Positions 26,841 through 36,571 of a stretch of DNA of 64,000 bases are shown here, piece after piece. Source of the stretch: Pseudosulfitobacter pseudonitzschiae. GTDB taxonomy: Bacteria; Pseudomonadota; Alphaproteobacteria; Rhodobacterales; Rhodobacteraceae. How positions within the stretch are numbered: the first letter of the stretch is position 1; every line of letters starts with the position of its first letter. Position numbers and translations under genes: made by a program. The notes below the pieces were generated by a model. That model was not told the DNA's origin, ran no database searches, and worked only from the letters and a program-made list of their open reading frames with translations. Location: NCBI RefSeq assembly GCF_900129395.1, contig NZ_FQVP01000006.1, forward strand, positions 62,001 through 126,000, given 5' to 3'.

Positions 26841-27848
26841 ATGAGCGGGCCAACGGTACGCGATGTCGCTGAGGTGGCGCAGGTAAGCCTTGCGACCGTG
26901 GACCGCGTTCTGAACAATCGCGGCGGCGTGTCGGCCAAGGTCGTGGAGCGCGTCAAGGCGGCTGTTGTCCAGACCGGCTATGTCCGCAATCTGGCCGCTG
27001 CCAACCTGTCGCGCCGCCGCATCTATCGGTTCTGTTTTGTCGTGCCGACCGGCGACACCGGCTTTGTGGCCTTGCTGCACGCGGCGCTGGCGCAGGAGCA
27101 GCATCGGCTGAGAGAGGAACAGGTGGTCGTCCAGATCGTCCCGACCCGCCCCTTTGACGTCGAGGACCAGATCGCGGCGTTGCGCAATCTGGACTGTGAC
27201 GCGGTTGCGGTGATGGTCAGCGAGGCCCCCGAGATCAACGAGGAGATCGCCGCGCTGCTTGCCGCAGGCGTCCGGGTTGTCAGCTTGGTCGCGGACCTGC
27301 CCAGTTCGGGGCGGGACGCCTATGTCGGCCCCGACAACGTCATGGCAGGGCGCACCGCGGCCGAGTTCATGGGGCGGTTCATCAAGGACACGGGTAACAT
27401 CCTGATGATTGCGGGATCGCTGGCCGCGCGGGACCACAGCGAGCGTTTGCTGGGGTTCCAGATGGTCATGCAAGAACGATACGACGGCTGCACCTTGTTG
27501 CCCGCGGCGCAGGGCGCTGATGACGCCGCCCGGGTTGAGCAGATTGTCATGGACACCGCCCGCGACCGGCCGATTGCAGGGATCTATGCCATCGGGGCGG
27601 GCAATCGCGGGCTGGTGCGCGCGGTCGGCACGCTGAACCCCAAGCCCGTGACCATCGTGCACGAACTGACCCAGGTTTCGCGCGAGGCGCTGCGCACGGG
27701 CACCTTTGATCTGGTGATTGATCAGGACATTCGCGCGGGCGTCATTGCCGCCGTCGGGGTCATGCGTGACCTGACGGATTCCATCACACCCCCTGCCGAT
27801 GCCGGCAGGATCAAATTGAACATCTACAGTCGTGAGAACATACAGTGA
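26841..27848 (+). CDS. LacI family transcriptional regulator
   Basis: A 335-residue LacI/PurR-type regulator. The HTH and hinge lie at residues about 4-55 ([21 protein letters not shown]). The periplasmic-binding-protein-like sensor domain extends from about 60 to the end. ATG 26841 follows a GGGGGGGAA tract; an upstream TTG frame start at 26817 adds eight residues without support. The stop overlaps the xylA GTG start (GTGA), so it is co-transcribed with the sugar genes it presumably controls. The effector is probably the sugar handled by the operon. Confidence 0.9.
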   Translation: MSGPTVRDVAEVAQVSLATVDRVLNNRGGVSAKVVERVKAAVVQTGYVRNLAAANLSRRRIYRFCFVVPTGDTGFVALLHAALAQEQHRLREEQVVVQIVPTRPFDVEDQIAALRNLDCDAVAVMVSEAPEINEEIAALLAAGVRVVSLVADLPSSGRDAYVGPDNVMAGRTAAEFMGRFIKDTGNILMIAGSLAARDHSERLLGFQMVMQERYDGCTLLPAAQGADDAARVEQIVMDTARDRPIAGIYAIGAGNRGLVRAVGTLNPKPVTIVHELTQVSREALRTGTFDLVIDQDIRAGVIAAVGVMRDLTDSITPPADAGRIKLNIYSRENIQ

Positions 27849-29155
27849 GCCAATATTTCGCAGACATCGCCCCGGTGACATTCGAAGGTGCGGACAGCAC
27901 CAATCCGATGGCCTTTCGTCACTATAACCCGCAGGAAAAGCTGGGGGGCAAGACGATGGAAGAGCATCTGCGCTTTGCCGTCTGCTATTGGCACAACTTC
28001 GTCTGGGAGGGGAACGACCCCTTTGGCGGGCAGACCTTCCAGCGCCCGTGGTTCCCGGCGGATACGATGGAACTGGCGCGGGCCAAGGCGGATGCCGCCT
28101 TTGACATGTTCCGCATTCTGGGTGTGCCGTTTTTCTGCTTTCACGACCATGACGTGCGCCCCGAAGGTGACAGTCTGGCCGAGAGCCACAAGCGGCTGAA
28201 CGAGATGGCCGATTACTTTGAAAAGAAGATGGCCAACGGCGGGCCGCGCCTGCTCTGGGGGACGGCGAACATGTTCTCGAACCGGCGCTACATGGCCGGT
28301 GCCAGCACCAACCCCGACCCGGATGTGTTCGCCTATTGCGCGTCGACGGTAAAGGCCTGCATGGACGTGACCCACCGGCTGGGCGGCGAGAACTATGTGC
28401 TGTGGGGCGGGCGCGAAGGATACGAGACGCTGCTGAACACCGATCTGGGCCGCGAGCTGGAACAGATGGGCCGGTTCCTGTCGATGGTGGTCGAATACAA
28501 GCACAAGATCGGCTTCAAGGGCGCGATCCTGATCGAGCCGAAGCCGCAGGAGCCGACCAAGCACCAGTACGATTACGATGTGGCGACCGTCTACGGGTTC
28601 CTCAAACGGTTCGGCCTTGAGGATGAGGTCAAGGTGAACGTGGAGCAGGGCCATGCCATTCTGGCCGGTCATTCGTTCGAACATGAACTGGCGATGGCGC
28701 GGACGCTGGGTATTTTCGGGTCGATCGACATGAACCGCAACGATTACCAGTCCGGCTGGGACACCGACCAGTTCCCCAATTCCCCGTCCGAGGCGGCGCT
28801 GGCCTATTACGAGGTGTTGATGGCAGGCGGGTTCACCACCGGCGGCACCAATTTCGATGCCAAACTGCGGCGTCAGTCGCTGGATGCCGAAGACCTGATC
28901 GCGGCTCACGTGGGGGCAATGGACATCTGCGCGCGGGGGCTGAAATCGGCATACCGGATGATCGAGGACGACGCGCTGGAGGGGCCGCGCCGCGCCCGTT
29001 ACGCCGGTTGGGACAGCGCCGATGCGCAAGCCATGCTGGCCGCAGACGCCACGCTGGACGGGATCGCCGCCCGTGCCGAGCAGGCCCGCGTGAACCCGCA
29101 ACCGCGATCCGGCGCACAGGAAAAGCTAGAGAATATCGTCAACCGCTACGTCTGA
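27845..29155 (+). CDS. xylA: xylose isomerase
   Basis: A 436-residue class II xylose isomerase that interconverts D-xylose and D-xylulose (often D-glucose and D-fructose too) using two divalent metals. Active-site stretches are present: [12 protein letters not shown] with the catalytic His and Asp, a Trp-containing [24 protein letters not shown] with metal ligands, [12 protein letters not shown] and SIDMNRND. Length and N terminus ([15 protein letters not shown]) match class II enzymes. The start is GTG overlapping the lacI-type stop. No xylulokinase gene is adjacent, so the product may be phosphorylated elsewhere or the true substrate may be another sugar. Confidence 0.93.
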   Translation: MSQYFADIAPVTFEGADSTNPMAFRHYNPQEKLGGKTMEEHLRFAVCYWHNFVWEGNDPFGGQTFQRPWFPADTMELARAKADAAFDMFRILGVPFFCFHDHDVRPEGDSLAESHKRLNEMADYFEKKMANGGPRLLWGTANMFSNRRYMAGASTNPDPDVFAYCASTVKACMDVTHRLGGENYVLWGGREGYETLLNTDLGRELEQMGRFLSMVVEYKHKIGFKGAILIEPKPQEPTKHQYDYDVATVYGFLKRFGLEDEVKVNVEQGHAILAGHSFEHELAMARTLGIFGSIDMNRNDYQSGWDTDQFPNSPSEAALAYYEVLMAGGFTTGGTNFDAKLRRQSLDAEDLIAAHVGAMDICARGLKSAYRMIEDDALEGPRRARYAGWDSADAQAMLAADATLDGIAARAEQARVNPQPRSGAQEKLENIVNRYV

Positions 29156-29172
29156 CGAAAGGGAGGAATGAC

Positions 29173-30225
29173 ATGAAAACGATCAAAGGACCGGCGCTGT
29201 TCCTGGCGCAATTTGCAGGCGATGACGCGCCGTTCAATTCATGGGATGCGATCACCAAATGGGCCGCCGACTGCGGCTACAAGGGCGTTCAGGTGCCCAG
29301 CTGGGACGCGCGGATGATCGACCTGGAGCAGGCCGCCACGTCCAAGGGCTATTGCGAGGATTGGGCCGGACAGGCGCGCGCCAATGGCGTCGAGGTGACC
29401 GAGCTTTCGACGCACCTGCAAGGGCAGTTGGTTGCGGTGCATCCGGCCTATGACGACGTGTTTGACGGCTTCGCCGCCGAAAGCGTGCGGGGCAATCCCA
29501 AGGCACGTCAGGAATGGGCGGTCGATCAGGTGAAAAAGGCGCTGACCGCCTCGAAACACCTGGGCATCGGGGCACATGCGACGTTTTCGGGCGCGCTGGC
29601 CTGGCCCTATGTCTATCCGTGGCCGCAGCGGCCCGCGGGGCTGGTCGAGCAGGCCTTTGACGAACTGGCAAAACGGTGGTTGCCGATTTTGGACCACGCC
29701 GAGGACTGCGGCGTCGATGTCTGTTACGAGATCCACCCGGGCGAGGACCTGCACGACGGGATCACCTACGAGATGTTTCTGGAACGCACAGGCAATCACG
29801 CGCGCGCCAACATGCTGTATGATCCGTCGCATTACGTGCTGCAATGTCTGGATTATCTCGACAACATCGACATTTACCGCGACCGCATCCGCATGTTCCA
29901 CGTCAAGGATGCCGAGTTTAACCCGACGGGCCGGCAGGGCGTCTATGGCGGCTATCAGTCGTGGGTCAACCGCGCTGGCCGCTTCCGCAGTCTGGGCGAC
30001 GGGCAGGTCGATTTTGGCGCGGTGTTTTCCAAGATGGCGGCGAATGATTTCGACGGCTGGGCCGTGGTGGAATGGGAATGCGCGTTGAAGCACCCCGAGG
30101 ACGGCGCCCGCGAGGGGGCGCAATTCGTCAAGGATCACATCATTCGCGTGACCGAGCGCGCCTTTGACGATTTTGCAGATGGCGGGGCGGATAAGGCGCT
30201 GAACGCCAAGATGATGGGGATTTGA
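29173..30225 (+). CDS. sugar phosphate isomerase/epimerase (AP endonuclease 2-like TIM barrel)
   Basis: A 350-residue TIM-barrel protein of the xylose-isomerase-like/IolE-IolI superfamily. Likely metal ligands are Glu186 (YEIHPGED), Asp217 and His220 (YDPSHY) and His243 (FHVKDAE), plus a glutamate in VEWE near 288. Members isomerise or epimerise keto-sugars or dehydrate inositol derivatives. GGGAGG precedes the ATG at 29173. It sits 17 bp after xylA and 3 bp before the Gfo/Idh/MocA gene. Together with that oxidoreductase it suggests oxidation and isomerisation of a polyol or rare sugar rather than simple xylose use. Confidence 0.85.
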   Translation: MKTIKGPALFLAQFAGDDAPFNSWDAITKWAADCGYKGVQVPSWDARMIDLEQAATSKGYCEDWAGQARANGVEVTELSTHLQGQLVAVHPAYDDVFDGFAAESVRGNPKARQEWAVDQVKKALTASKHLGIGAHATFSGALAWPYVYPWPQRPAGLVEQAFDELAKRWLPILDHAEDCGVDVCYEIHPGEDLHDGITYEMFLERTGNHARANMLYDPSHYVLQCLDYLDNIDIYRDRIRMFHVKDAEFNPTGRQGVYGGYQSWVNRAGRFRSLGDGQVDFGAVFSKMAANDFDGWAVVEWECALKHPEDGAREGAQFVKDHIIRVTERAFDDFADGGADKALNAKMMGI

Positions 30226-30228
30226 CGG

Positions 30229-31362
30229 ATGAAACCTATCAGACTGGGCATGATCGGCGGCGGCAATGACGCATTCATCGGCGGGGTGCATCGCATTGCG
30301 TCGCGCATTGACGGGCGGTTTCAGCTTGTCGCAGGGGCGCTGTCCTCGACGGCGGAGAAATCCAAAGCCTCGGGTGCTGCGCTGGGGCTGGCCGAAGATC
30401 GCTGCTATGGCGATTTCACCGAGATGGCGAAGCGCGAGGCGCGGTTGAAGGACGGGGTTGAGGCAGTGGCGATTGTCACGCCGAATCATGTGCATTACCC
30501 GGCGGCGCGCGAGTTCCTGAAACGCGGCATCCATGTGATCTGTGACAAGCCGCTGACCTCGACGCTGGTGGATGCGAAAAAGCTGGTGGCGGCGGCGGAG
30601 AAATCGGATGCGTTGTTTGTGCTGACGCATAATTACACCGGCTATCCCATGGTCCGGCAGGCCCGCGAGATGGTGCGGCAGGGCGATCTGGGCAGGTTGC
30701 GTGTTGTGCAGGTCGAGTATCCGCAAGACTGGCTGACCGATCCGGTGGAGGCCGACGGCAGCAAGCAGGCGGAATGGCGCACCGATCCGGAACGGTCCGG
30801 CGCGGGGGGCTGTGTGGGCGACATCGGCACGCATGCCTATAACCTTGCGCGCTTTGTCACCGGGTTGCAGCTGGAAAGCCTTGCGGCGGACCTGAGCACC
30901 TTTGTCGAGGGGCGGCGGCTGGATGACAACGTGCATGTGATGCTGCGCTTTGACGGCGGGGCGAGAGGCATGTTGTGGTCCTCGCAGGTGGCGCCGGGCA
31001 ATGAGAACGGGCTGAGGCTGCGTGTGTACGGCGACAAGGGCGGGCTGGAATGGGCGCAGGAAGATCCGAACTATCTGTGGTTCACGCCGTTTGGCGAACC
31101 CAAGCGCCTGCTGACGCGCAACGGGGCGGGTGCGACTGCGGCCAACCAAAGCGCCTCGCGCATTCCGGGGGGACACCCCGAGGGCTATCTTGAAGGCTTT
31201 GCCAATATCTACAACGAGGCCGCCGACCTGATCGTCGCGGCGCGTGACGGCAAAGTGCCGGATCACCTGTTGCCCACCGTGCAGGACGGGCTGGAGGGTG
31301 TTGCATTCATCGACGCCTGTGTGCGGTCGTCGAAGCGTGATGCGGCATGGGTCAGGCTATGA
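30229..31362 (+). CDS. Gfo/Idh/MocA family oxidoreductase
   Basis: A 377-residue NAD(P)-dependent sugar or inositol dehydrogenase-like protein. The Rossmann motif MIGGGNDAFIGGVH is at residues about 8-21. The CDKPLTS motif near 104-110 corresponds to the family EKP signature, with Asp in place of Glu. GGGCVGDIGTHAYN resembles the catalytic Asp-x-x-x-His stretch. Its stop overlaps the ABC ATPase start (ATGA). The substrate is probably the sugar imported by the same operon, or its isomerised form. Confidence 0.88.
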   Translation: MKPIRLGMIGGGNDAFIGGVHRIASRIDGRFQLVAGALSSTAEKSKASGAALGLAEDRCYGDFTEMAKREARLKDGVEAVAIVTPNHVHYPAAREFLKRGIHVICDKPLTSTLVDAKKLVAAAEKSDALFVLTHNYTGYPMVRQAREMVRQGDLGRLRVVQVEYPQDWLTDPVEADGSKQAEWRTDPERSGAGGCVGDIGTHAYNLARFVTGLQLESLAADLSTFVEGRRLDDNVHVMLRFDGGARGMLWSSQVAPGNENGLRLRVYGDKGGLEWAQEDPNYLWFTPFGEPKRLLTRNGAGATAANQSASRIPGGHPEGYLEGFANIYNEAADLIVAARDGKVPDHLLPTVQDGLEGVAFIDACVRSSKRDAAWVRL

Positions 31363-32867
31363 GCGAAACCCGCGCCCTTTCGCTGGCTGATGTCTGCCGG
31401 AGTTTCGGGCCGGTGCAGGTGTTGCATGACATCAGCCTGACCCTGCGGCCCGGAGAGGTGCATGCCCTGATCGGCGAGAACGGGGCGGGCAAATCGACGG
31501 CGATGAAGATCATGTCGGGCTATCTGGAGCCGACCAGGGGGCAGGTGAAGCTGGACGATGCGCCGGTGCGCTTTGCCTCTTCGCAGGAGGCCGAGGCGCA
31601 GGGGGTTGTGCTGATCCATCAGGAGTTCAACCTGGCGGATCAGCTGAGCGTGGAGCAGAACATCTTTCTGGGTCACGAAAAGCGGCGGGGGTTGTTTCTG
31701 GACCGACCCGCAATGCAGGCCGAGACACGCAAGCTGCTGGACAGGCTGAATTGCACGGTGTCGCCCACCGCGCGGGTCCGCGACATTTCCAACGCGGACA
31801 AGCAGATGGTCGAGATCGCCAAGGCGCTGTCGCGGCGCGCGCAGGTTCTGATTATGGACGAACCCACCGCCGTATTGACCGAACGCGAGGCGGAGGTGCT
31901 GTTTGAACAGGTGGACCGGCTGAAGGCCGAAGGCGTGGCGATCCTGTTCACCTCGCACAAATTGGACGAGGTCAAGCGCATCTCGGACCGGATCACGGTG
32001 CTGCGCGACGGGCATGTGGTGGCACAGGGCATGACGACCGAGTTCAACGAGGACCAGATGGCGCAAGCCATGGTGGGGCGCGATGTGTCCTCGCTCTATC
32101 CTGTGCGCTCTGTCGCGGTGGGCGATGCGCCGGCGCTGGAGGTCAATGGGCTGAACGTGCCGGGCTATGCCCGCGACATCAGCTTTACCCTGCGCAAGGG
32201 CGAGATACTGGGGATTTCCGGGCTGATCGGGTCGGGCCGAACCGAGGCGATGGAGGGGCTGACGGGTCTACGCACCGCCCATGGCGATGTGCGCATCAAC
32301 GGGCGGCCCGTGTCACTGAAGTCACCGCAACAGGCGCAGGCGGCGGGGCTGTGTTACCTGACCGAAGACCGCAAGGGGCGGGGGCTGCTGCTGCAAAAGG
32401 GGATGCGGGAAAACCTGACCCTGCAGGCGCTGCCCGCGTTCACCAACTGGCTGATAGATCACAAGGCGGAAGAGAACGCGCTGACCAAGGCGATTGCCGA
32501 TTTCGACATTCGCGCACCGAGCCGCGAGGTGCTGGTGGGCAACCTGTCGGGGGGCAACCAGCAAAAGCTGCTGATCGCCAAGATCATGCTGACCGACCCC
32601 GACATCGTCATCATCGACGAGCCGACGCGGGGCATCGACATCGGCACCAAGCAACAGATTTACGAATTCATCCATGCGCTGTCGGCGGCGGGCAAATCCA
32701 TCATCGTGGTCAGTTCCGAGATGCAGGAGGTCATTGGCCTTGCGGATCGGGTGCTGGTCATGCGGCTGGGCACCATCGCGGGCGAAGTCAGCGGCGATGA
32801 CATGACAGAAGACAAGATCGTGCGGCTCGCAATGGGGCTGGGCGCGACAAGGCAAGAGGCGATTTGA
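31359..32867 (+). CDS. sugar ABC transporter ATPase (two nucleotide-binding domains)
   Basis: A 502-residue RbsA/XylG-type ATPase with two tandem nucleotide-binding domains. Domain 1 has Walker A GENGAGKS and Walker B LIMDEPTAVL. Domain 2 has the degenerate Walker A GLIGSGRT, signature LSGGNQQK and Walker B IIIDEPTRGID. This asymmetry is normal for sugar importers. ATG 31359 overlaps the upstream stop and is preferred to ATG 31347. The next gene, the permease, starts in a four-base overlap. Confidence 0.92.
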   Translation: MSETRALSLADVCRSFGPVQVLHDISLTLRPGEVHALIGENGAGKSTAMKIMSGYLEPTRGQVKLDDAPVRFASSQEAEAQGVVLIHQEFNLADQLSVEQNIFLGHEKRRGLFLDRPAMQAETRKLLDRLNCTVSPTARVRDISNADKQMVEIAKALSRRAQVLIMDEPTAVLTEREAEVLFEQVDRLKAEGVAILFTSHKLDEVKRISDRITVLRDGHVVAQGMTTEFNEDQMAQAMVGRDVSSLYPVRSVAVGDAPALEVNGLNVPGYARDISFTLRKGEILGISGLIGSGRTEAMEGLTGLRTAHGDVRINGRPVSLKSPQQAQAAGLCYLTEDRKGRGLLLQKGMRENLTLQALPAFTNWLIDHKAEENALTKAIADFDIRAPSREVLVGNLSGGNQQKLLIAKIMLTDPDIVIIDEPTRGIDIGTKQQIYEFIHALSAAGKSIIVVSSEMQEVIGLADRVLVMRLGTIAGEVSGDDMTEDKIVRLAMGLGATRQEAI

Positions 32868-33865
32868 TGACAGCCACCGAAACACAGCCCTCACGGGCAA
32901 CCAGAAGCGTGAACCTGAAGGTGCTGGGGCCCATTCTGGCGCTGGTCGTGCTGGTGATTGTCGGCGCGGCGCTGAACGGGAATTTCCTGAGCGCGGCCAA
33001 TATCACCAACGTGCTGTCGCGGTCCGCCTTTATCGGGATCATCGCGGTTGGCATGACATTTGTCATCACGGCCGGCGGGCTGGACCTGTCGGTTGGGTCC
33101 ATGGCGGCCTTCATCGCGGGGTTGATGATCCTGGTGATGAACGCGATGCTGCCCACAATGGGGCCGGGGTGGCCGCTGGTTTTTGTCGGCATGCTGACGG
33201 CGATGGTGGCGGGGACGCTGGCCGGATTCGTCAACGGGTTCCTGATCACGACGATGCGGATCGAGGCGTTTATCGTGACGCTGGGCACCATGGGCATTTA
33301 CCGTAGCCTTGTCACATGGCTGGCGGATGGCGGCACGCTTTCGCTGGATTTCGGGATGCGGTCGGTGATCCGGCCGATCTATTTCGACGGTATTCTGGGG
33401 ATCAGCTGGCCGATCATCGTCTTTGCACTGGTGGCGATCATTGGCGAGTTGGTGATGCGCCGCGCGGCCTTTGGGCGGCACGCGGCTGCGGTCGGGTCCA
33501 ACGATCAGGTGGCGCGCTATTCTTCGGTGAACGTCAACCGCGTGCGGATGCTGACCTATGTCTTTCTGGGAATCCTCGTGGGGGTGGCGACAATCATGTA
33601 TGTGCCGCGCCTTGGCTCGGCGTCGCCCAGCACCGGGGTGCTCTGGGAACTGGAAGCCATCGCGGCGGTGATCATCGGCGGCACCATGCTCAAGGGCGGT
33701 TTTGGCCGGGTCTGGGGCACGGTGATCGGCGTGCTGATCCTGTCGCTGATCGACAATATTCTGAATCTGACGGATGGCGTATCGCCCTATCTGAACGGGG
33801 CCATACAGGGTGTGATCATCATCCTGGCCGTCATCCTGCAGCGCGACAAGAAGGCGGAGAGCTGA
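32864..33865 (+). CDS. sugar ABC transporter permease (RbsC/XylH type)
   Basis: A 333-residue BPD_transp_2 permease with eight to ten hydrophobic segments and the family stretch ITAGGLDLSVGS. The C-terminal cytoplasmic/membrane motif GGTMLKGGFGRVWGTVIG, conserved in ribose and xylose permeases, is present. The start overlaps the ATPase stop; a second ATG follows immediately. One permease gene implies a homodimer. Confidence 0.92.
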   Translation: MMTATETQPSRATRSVNLKVLGPILALVVLVIVGAALNGNFLSAANITNVLSRSAFIGIIAVGMTFVITAGGLDLSVGSMAAFIAGLMILVMNAMLPTMGPGWPLVFVGMLTAMVAGTLAGFVNGFLITTMRIEAFIVTLGTMGIYRSLVTWLADGGTLSLDFGMRSVIRPIYFDGILGISWPIIVFALVAIIGELVMRRAAFGRHAAAVGSNDQVARYSSVNVNRVRMLTYVFLGILVGVATIMYVPRLGSASPSTGVLWELEAIAAVIIGGTMLKGGFGRVWGTVIGVLILSLIDNILNLTDGVSPYLNGAIQGVIIILAVILQRDKKAES

Positions 33866-33908
33866 AAACAGCCCTTCGGGAGAACATGGTAAACAGAGGA
33901 GATAAGCC

Positions 33909-34853
33909 ATGAAATTTACGAAAATCACGGCGGCCGCGCTGGCTGCGACACTGGCGATGCCGGTCTTTGCCCAGGACACCAAGGTCATCGGGGTTTCGAT
34001 CCCGGCGGCAACGCACGGCTGGGCAGGGGGCATGAACTTTCACGCGCAACAGGCGGTGGACCGGCTGGAAAAGGTCTATCCCGAGCTGGATTTCGTGCTG
34101 GCCACGGCCTCTGATCCGGCCAAACAGGTCAACGACATCGAGGACATGCTGGCCACGCGCAACATCAGCGCGCTGGTGGTGCTGCCGTTCGAATCCGAAC
34201 CGCTGACCAGCCCGGTCAAGGCGGTGGCAGACAGCGGCGCGTGGGTGACGGTGGTGGACCGTGGCCTGGCGCAGCCGGGGATCGAAGACCTCTATGTCGC
34301 GGGCGACAACCCCGGCTTTGGCAAGGTGTCGGGCGAATACATGGTGTCGGCCATGCCGGACGGCGGTGACATCGTTGTGTTCCGGGGCATCCCGACCACC
34401 ATCGACAACGAGCGCGTCGAAGGGTTTGAAAACGCCATTGACGGATCGGGCATCAACATCCTGGCGATGGAGCACGGAAACTGGAACCGCGACGACAGCT
34501 TTACCGTGATGCAGGATTTCCTGTCGAAATACGACAAGATCGACGCGGTCTGGGCTTCGGATGACGATATGGCCATCGGCGTGCTGGCGGCCATCGAGCA
34601 ATCGGGGCGCGATGATATCAAGTTTGTTCTGGGTGGGGCCGGCATGAAGGAAATGGTCGCAAAAGTACGCGACGGCGATCCGATGATCCCGGCCGACGTG
34701 ACCTATCCGCCGTCGATGATTGCGACCGCCATCGAACTGACCGCCGTGGGCCTGACCTCGACCGCGCCGGTGTCTGGCACGTTCACCATCGGGTCGGTGC
34801 TGATCACTTCGGAAAACGCTGCTGACTTTTATTACGAAGACAGCCCGTTCTGA
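33909..34853 (+). CDS. sugar ABC transporter substrate-binding protein (Peripla_BP_4)
   Basis: A 314-residue periplasmic sugar receptor with a signal peptide to about residue 21 (VFAQD). The RbsB-like fold is shown by IGVSIPAATHGWAGGM, the PAKQVNDIEDML helix and DDDMAIGVLAA. A strong AGAGGAGA ribosome binding site stands before the ATG, in line with high receptor output. The sugar specificity cannot be read. It is the last gene of the lacI-xylA operon and is followed by a stem-loop. Confidence 0.92.
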   Translation: MKFTKITAAALAATLAMPVFAQDTKVIGVSIPAATHGWAGGMNFHAQQAVDRLEKVYPELDFVLATASDPAKQVNDIEDMLATRNISALVVLPFESEPLTSPVKAVADSGAWVTVVDRGLAQPGIEDLYVAGDNPGFGKVSGEYMVSAMPDGGDIVVFRGIPTTIDNERVEGFENAIDGSGINILAMEHGNWNRDDSFTVMQDFLSKYDKIDAVWASDDDMAIGVLAAIEQSGRDDIKFVLGGAGMKEMVAKVRDGDPMIPADVTYPPSMIATAIELTAVGLTSTAPVSGTFTIGSVLITSENAADFYYEDSPF

Positions 34854-34865
34854 TCCGCGTGAACC

Positions 34866-34893
34866 GATCGAAGGGCTTTGCGGCCCTTCGATC
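34866..34893 (+). terminator. stem-loop terminator of the sugar operon
   Basis: Eleven-pair perfect stem GATCGAAGGGC / GCCCTTCGATC with a six-base loop, 12 bp after the receptor stop. There is no T run, so it may act as an mRNA 3' stabiliser or with Rho. Confidence 0.55.
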
Positions 34894-35134
34894 ACCTTCG
34901 CCAGCCTTGCATTCAGCGCATATCCGTTCTGGTAATGCGTTTCCTGAGGGTTCTGTTCGGTACATATTTCTGGAAATGAGCAGAACTCAGGATATTTTCC
35001 CCATAGAGCCGTGCCAAACGAACAGCGCAGTGCTTGCGTGCGCTGGCGCGGATAAATCGTCTTGATTTTGCGGGACAGTTGAAGCGCGCGGCTTGCGGTG
35101 ACATTTGGAGGCAAGAGTTACAGGAGTGAATTCA

Positions 35135-35893
35135 ATGCTTAAACAGATCATCGCCGTCGGCGCGCTTGCCCTGACATGGGGCGGGGCGGCCATCGCCCAG
35201 GACACCGATACGCTGCGCGTCGGCATGTCGGGGGGCTATTTCCCGTTCACCTTCGTCAAGCTGGACGAATTGCAGGGGTTCGAAGTCGACGTGATGAACG
35301 CCGTGGGCGCAGAGGCCGGGCTGGACGTGACGTTTGAAACCATGGCGTTTTCGGGTCTGATCGGCGCGCTGGACGCAGGCCGGATCGACACGATTGCCAA
35401 CCAGATCACCATCACGCCGGAACGCGAGGCCAAGTTCATCTTTACCGCGCCCTATGTCATCGACGGCGCACAGGTCGTGACCAAGGCGGGCAACGAAGAC
35501 ATCACCGGCGTCGAGGACCTGCGCGGCAAGACGGTTGCGGTGAACCTGGGTTCGAACTTTGAGCAGTTGCTGAATGAACTGCCCTATGCGGATGAGATCA
35601 CGATCAAGACTTATGATTCCAACATCGCGCAGGACACGGCGCTGGGGCGGGTCGATGCCTTTGTGATGGACCGCGTGTCGTCGGCGCAGTTGATCAAGGA
35701 AAGCCCGCTGCCGCTGCAACTGGCCGGTCAGCCGTTTTCGGAAATCCGCAACGCGCTGCCTTTCCGCGACACCGAAGCCGACCGGGCGCTGCGCGACCGT
35801 GTTGACGCGGCCCTGACCACGCTGCGGGACAACGGCACGTTGGCTGAAATCTCGGACAAGTGGTTCGGCACCGACATCACCACGGCGGAATGA
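35135..35893 (+). CDS. polar amino-acid ABC transporter substrate-binding protein
   Basis: A 252-residue SBP_bac_3 receptor with a signal peptide to about residue 21 (AIAQD). Family motifs include LQGFEVDVMNAV, GRIDTIANQITITPEREAKF and the C-terminal EISDKWFGTD. AGGAG lies nine bases before the ATG. The set of one receptor, one permease and one ATPase resembles cystine or other polar amino-acid importers. The ligand is not certain. It starts a three-gene operon after a 281-bp gap from the sugar operon. Confidence 0.92.
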   Translation: MLKQIIAVGALALTWGGAAIAQDTDTLRVGMSGGYFPFTFVKLDELQGFEVDVMNAVGAEAGLDVTFETMAFSGLIGALDAGRIDTIANQITITPEREAKFIFTAPYVIDGAQVVTKAGNEDITGVEDLRGKTVAVNLGSNFEQLLNELPYADEITIKTYDSNIAQDTALGRVDAFVMDRVSSAQLIKESPLPLQLAGQPFSEIRNALPFRDTEADRALRDRVDAALTTLRDNGTLAEISDKWFGTDITTAE

Positions 35894-35896
35894 TCC

Positions 35897-36571
35897 ATGC
35901 GGGCGCTTGACCTTGATTACATGCTGGGACTGGTGCCCGTTATCCTGGGCTATGTGCCGCTGACACTGTTCATGGCGGGCGCGGGGATGGTGCTTGCACT
36001 GATCCTTGGCGCGCTGCTGGCGGTCGAGCGGGTGGCAAAAGTGCCGGTGCTGGACTGGTTCGTGGTGCTGTTCATCAGCTTTTTCCGCGGCACGCCGCTG
36101 CTGGTGCAACTGTTCCTGTTCTACTTTGGCTTGCCGCAGATCCTGCCGTCGTTGACCCAGATTGACGGGGTGACGGCGGCGATCATGGGGCTGACGCTGC
36201 ATTTCTCGGCCTATATGGCGGAATCGATCCGCGCCGCGATTGTCGGCGTGGACCGCAGCCAATGGGAGGCCGCGCAGTCCATCGGCATGACTCAAGGCCA
36301 GATGATGTGGCGGATCATCCTGCCACAGGCCGCGCGGGTCGCGGCGCCGACGCTGGTGAATTACTTTATCGACATGATCAAGGGCACCTCGCTGGCCTTT
36401 ACGCTGGGTGTCACGGAAATGATGGGCGCGGCACAGAAAGAGGCGGCGGGCAGCTTTCTTTATTTCGAGGCCTTCCTTGTCGTGGCGATCATCTATTGGG
36501 TGATCGTTGAAATCCTCAGCCAGGGCCAGAAACGGTTGGAAACACATCTGAACAAGGCGTTTGTGCGATGA
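35897..36571 (+). CDS. polar amino-acid ABC transporter permease
   Basis: A 224-residue HisM/TcyL-type permease with about five membrane helices. The SFFRGTPLLVQLFLFYFGLPQ stretch (read as the RGTPxxVQ signature) and the EAAQSIGMTQGQMMWRIILPQA coupling helix are diagnostic. It starts 3 bp after the receptor stop, and its stop overlaps the ATPase ATG. Confidence 0.92.
   Translation: MRALDLDYMLGLVPVILGYVPLTLFMAGAGMVLALILGALLAVERVAKVPVLDWFVVLFISFFRGTPLLVQLFLFYFGLPQILPSLTQIDGVTAAIMGLTLHFSAYMAESIRAAIVGVDRSQWEAAQSIGMTQGQMMWRIILPQAARVAAPTLVNYFIDMIKGTSLAFTLGVTEMMGAAQKEAAGSFLYFEAFLVVAIIYWVIVEILSQGQKRLETHLNKAFVR

Noticed and set aside
29239-31266. Minus-strand open frame opposite the isomerase/epimerase and oxidoreductase genes
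   Set aside because: Shadow of two well-supported plus-strand genes; no motif and no ribosome binding site.
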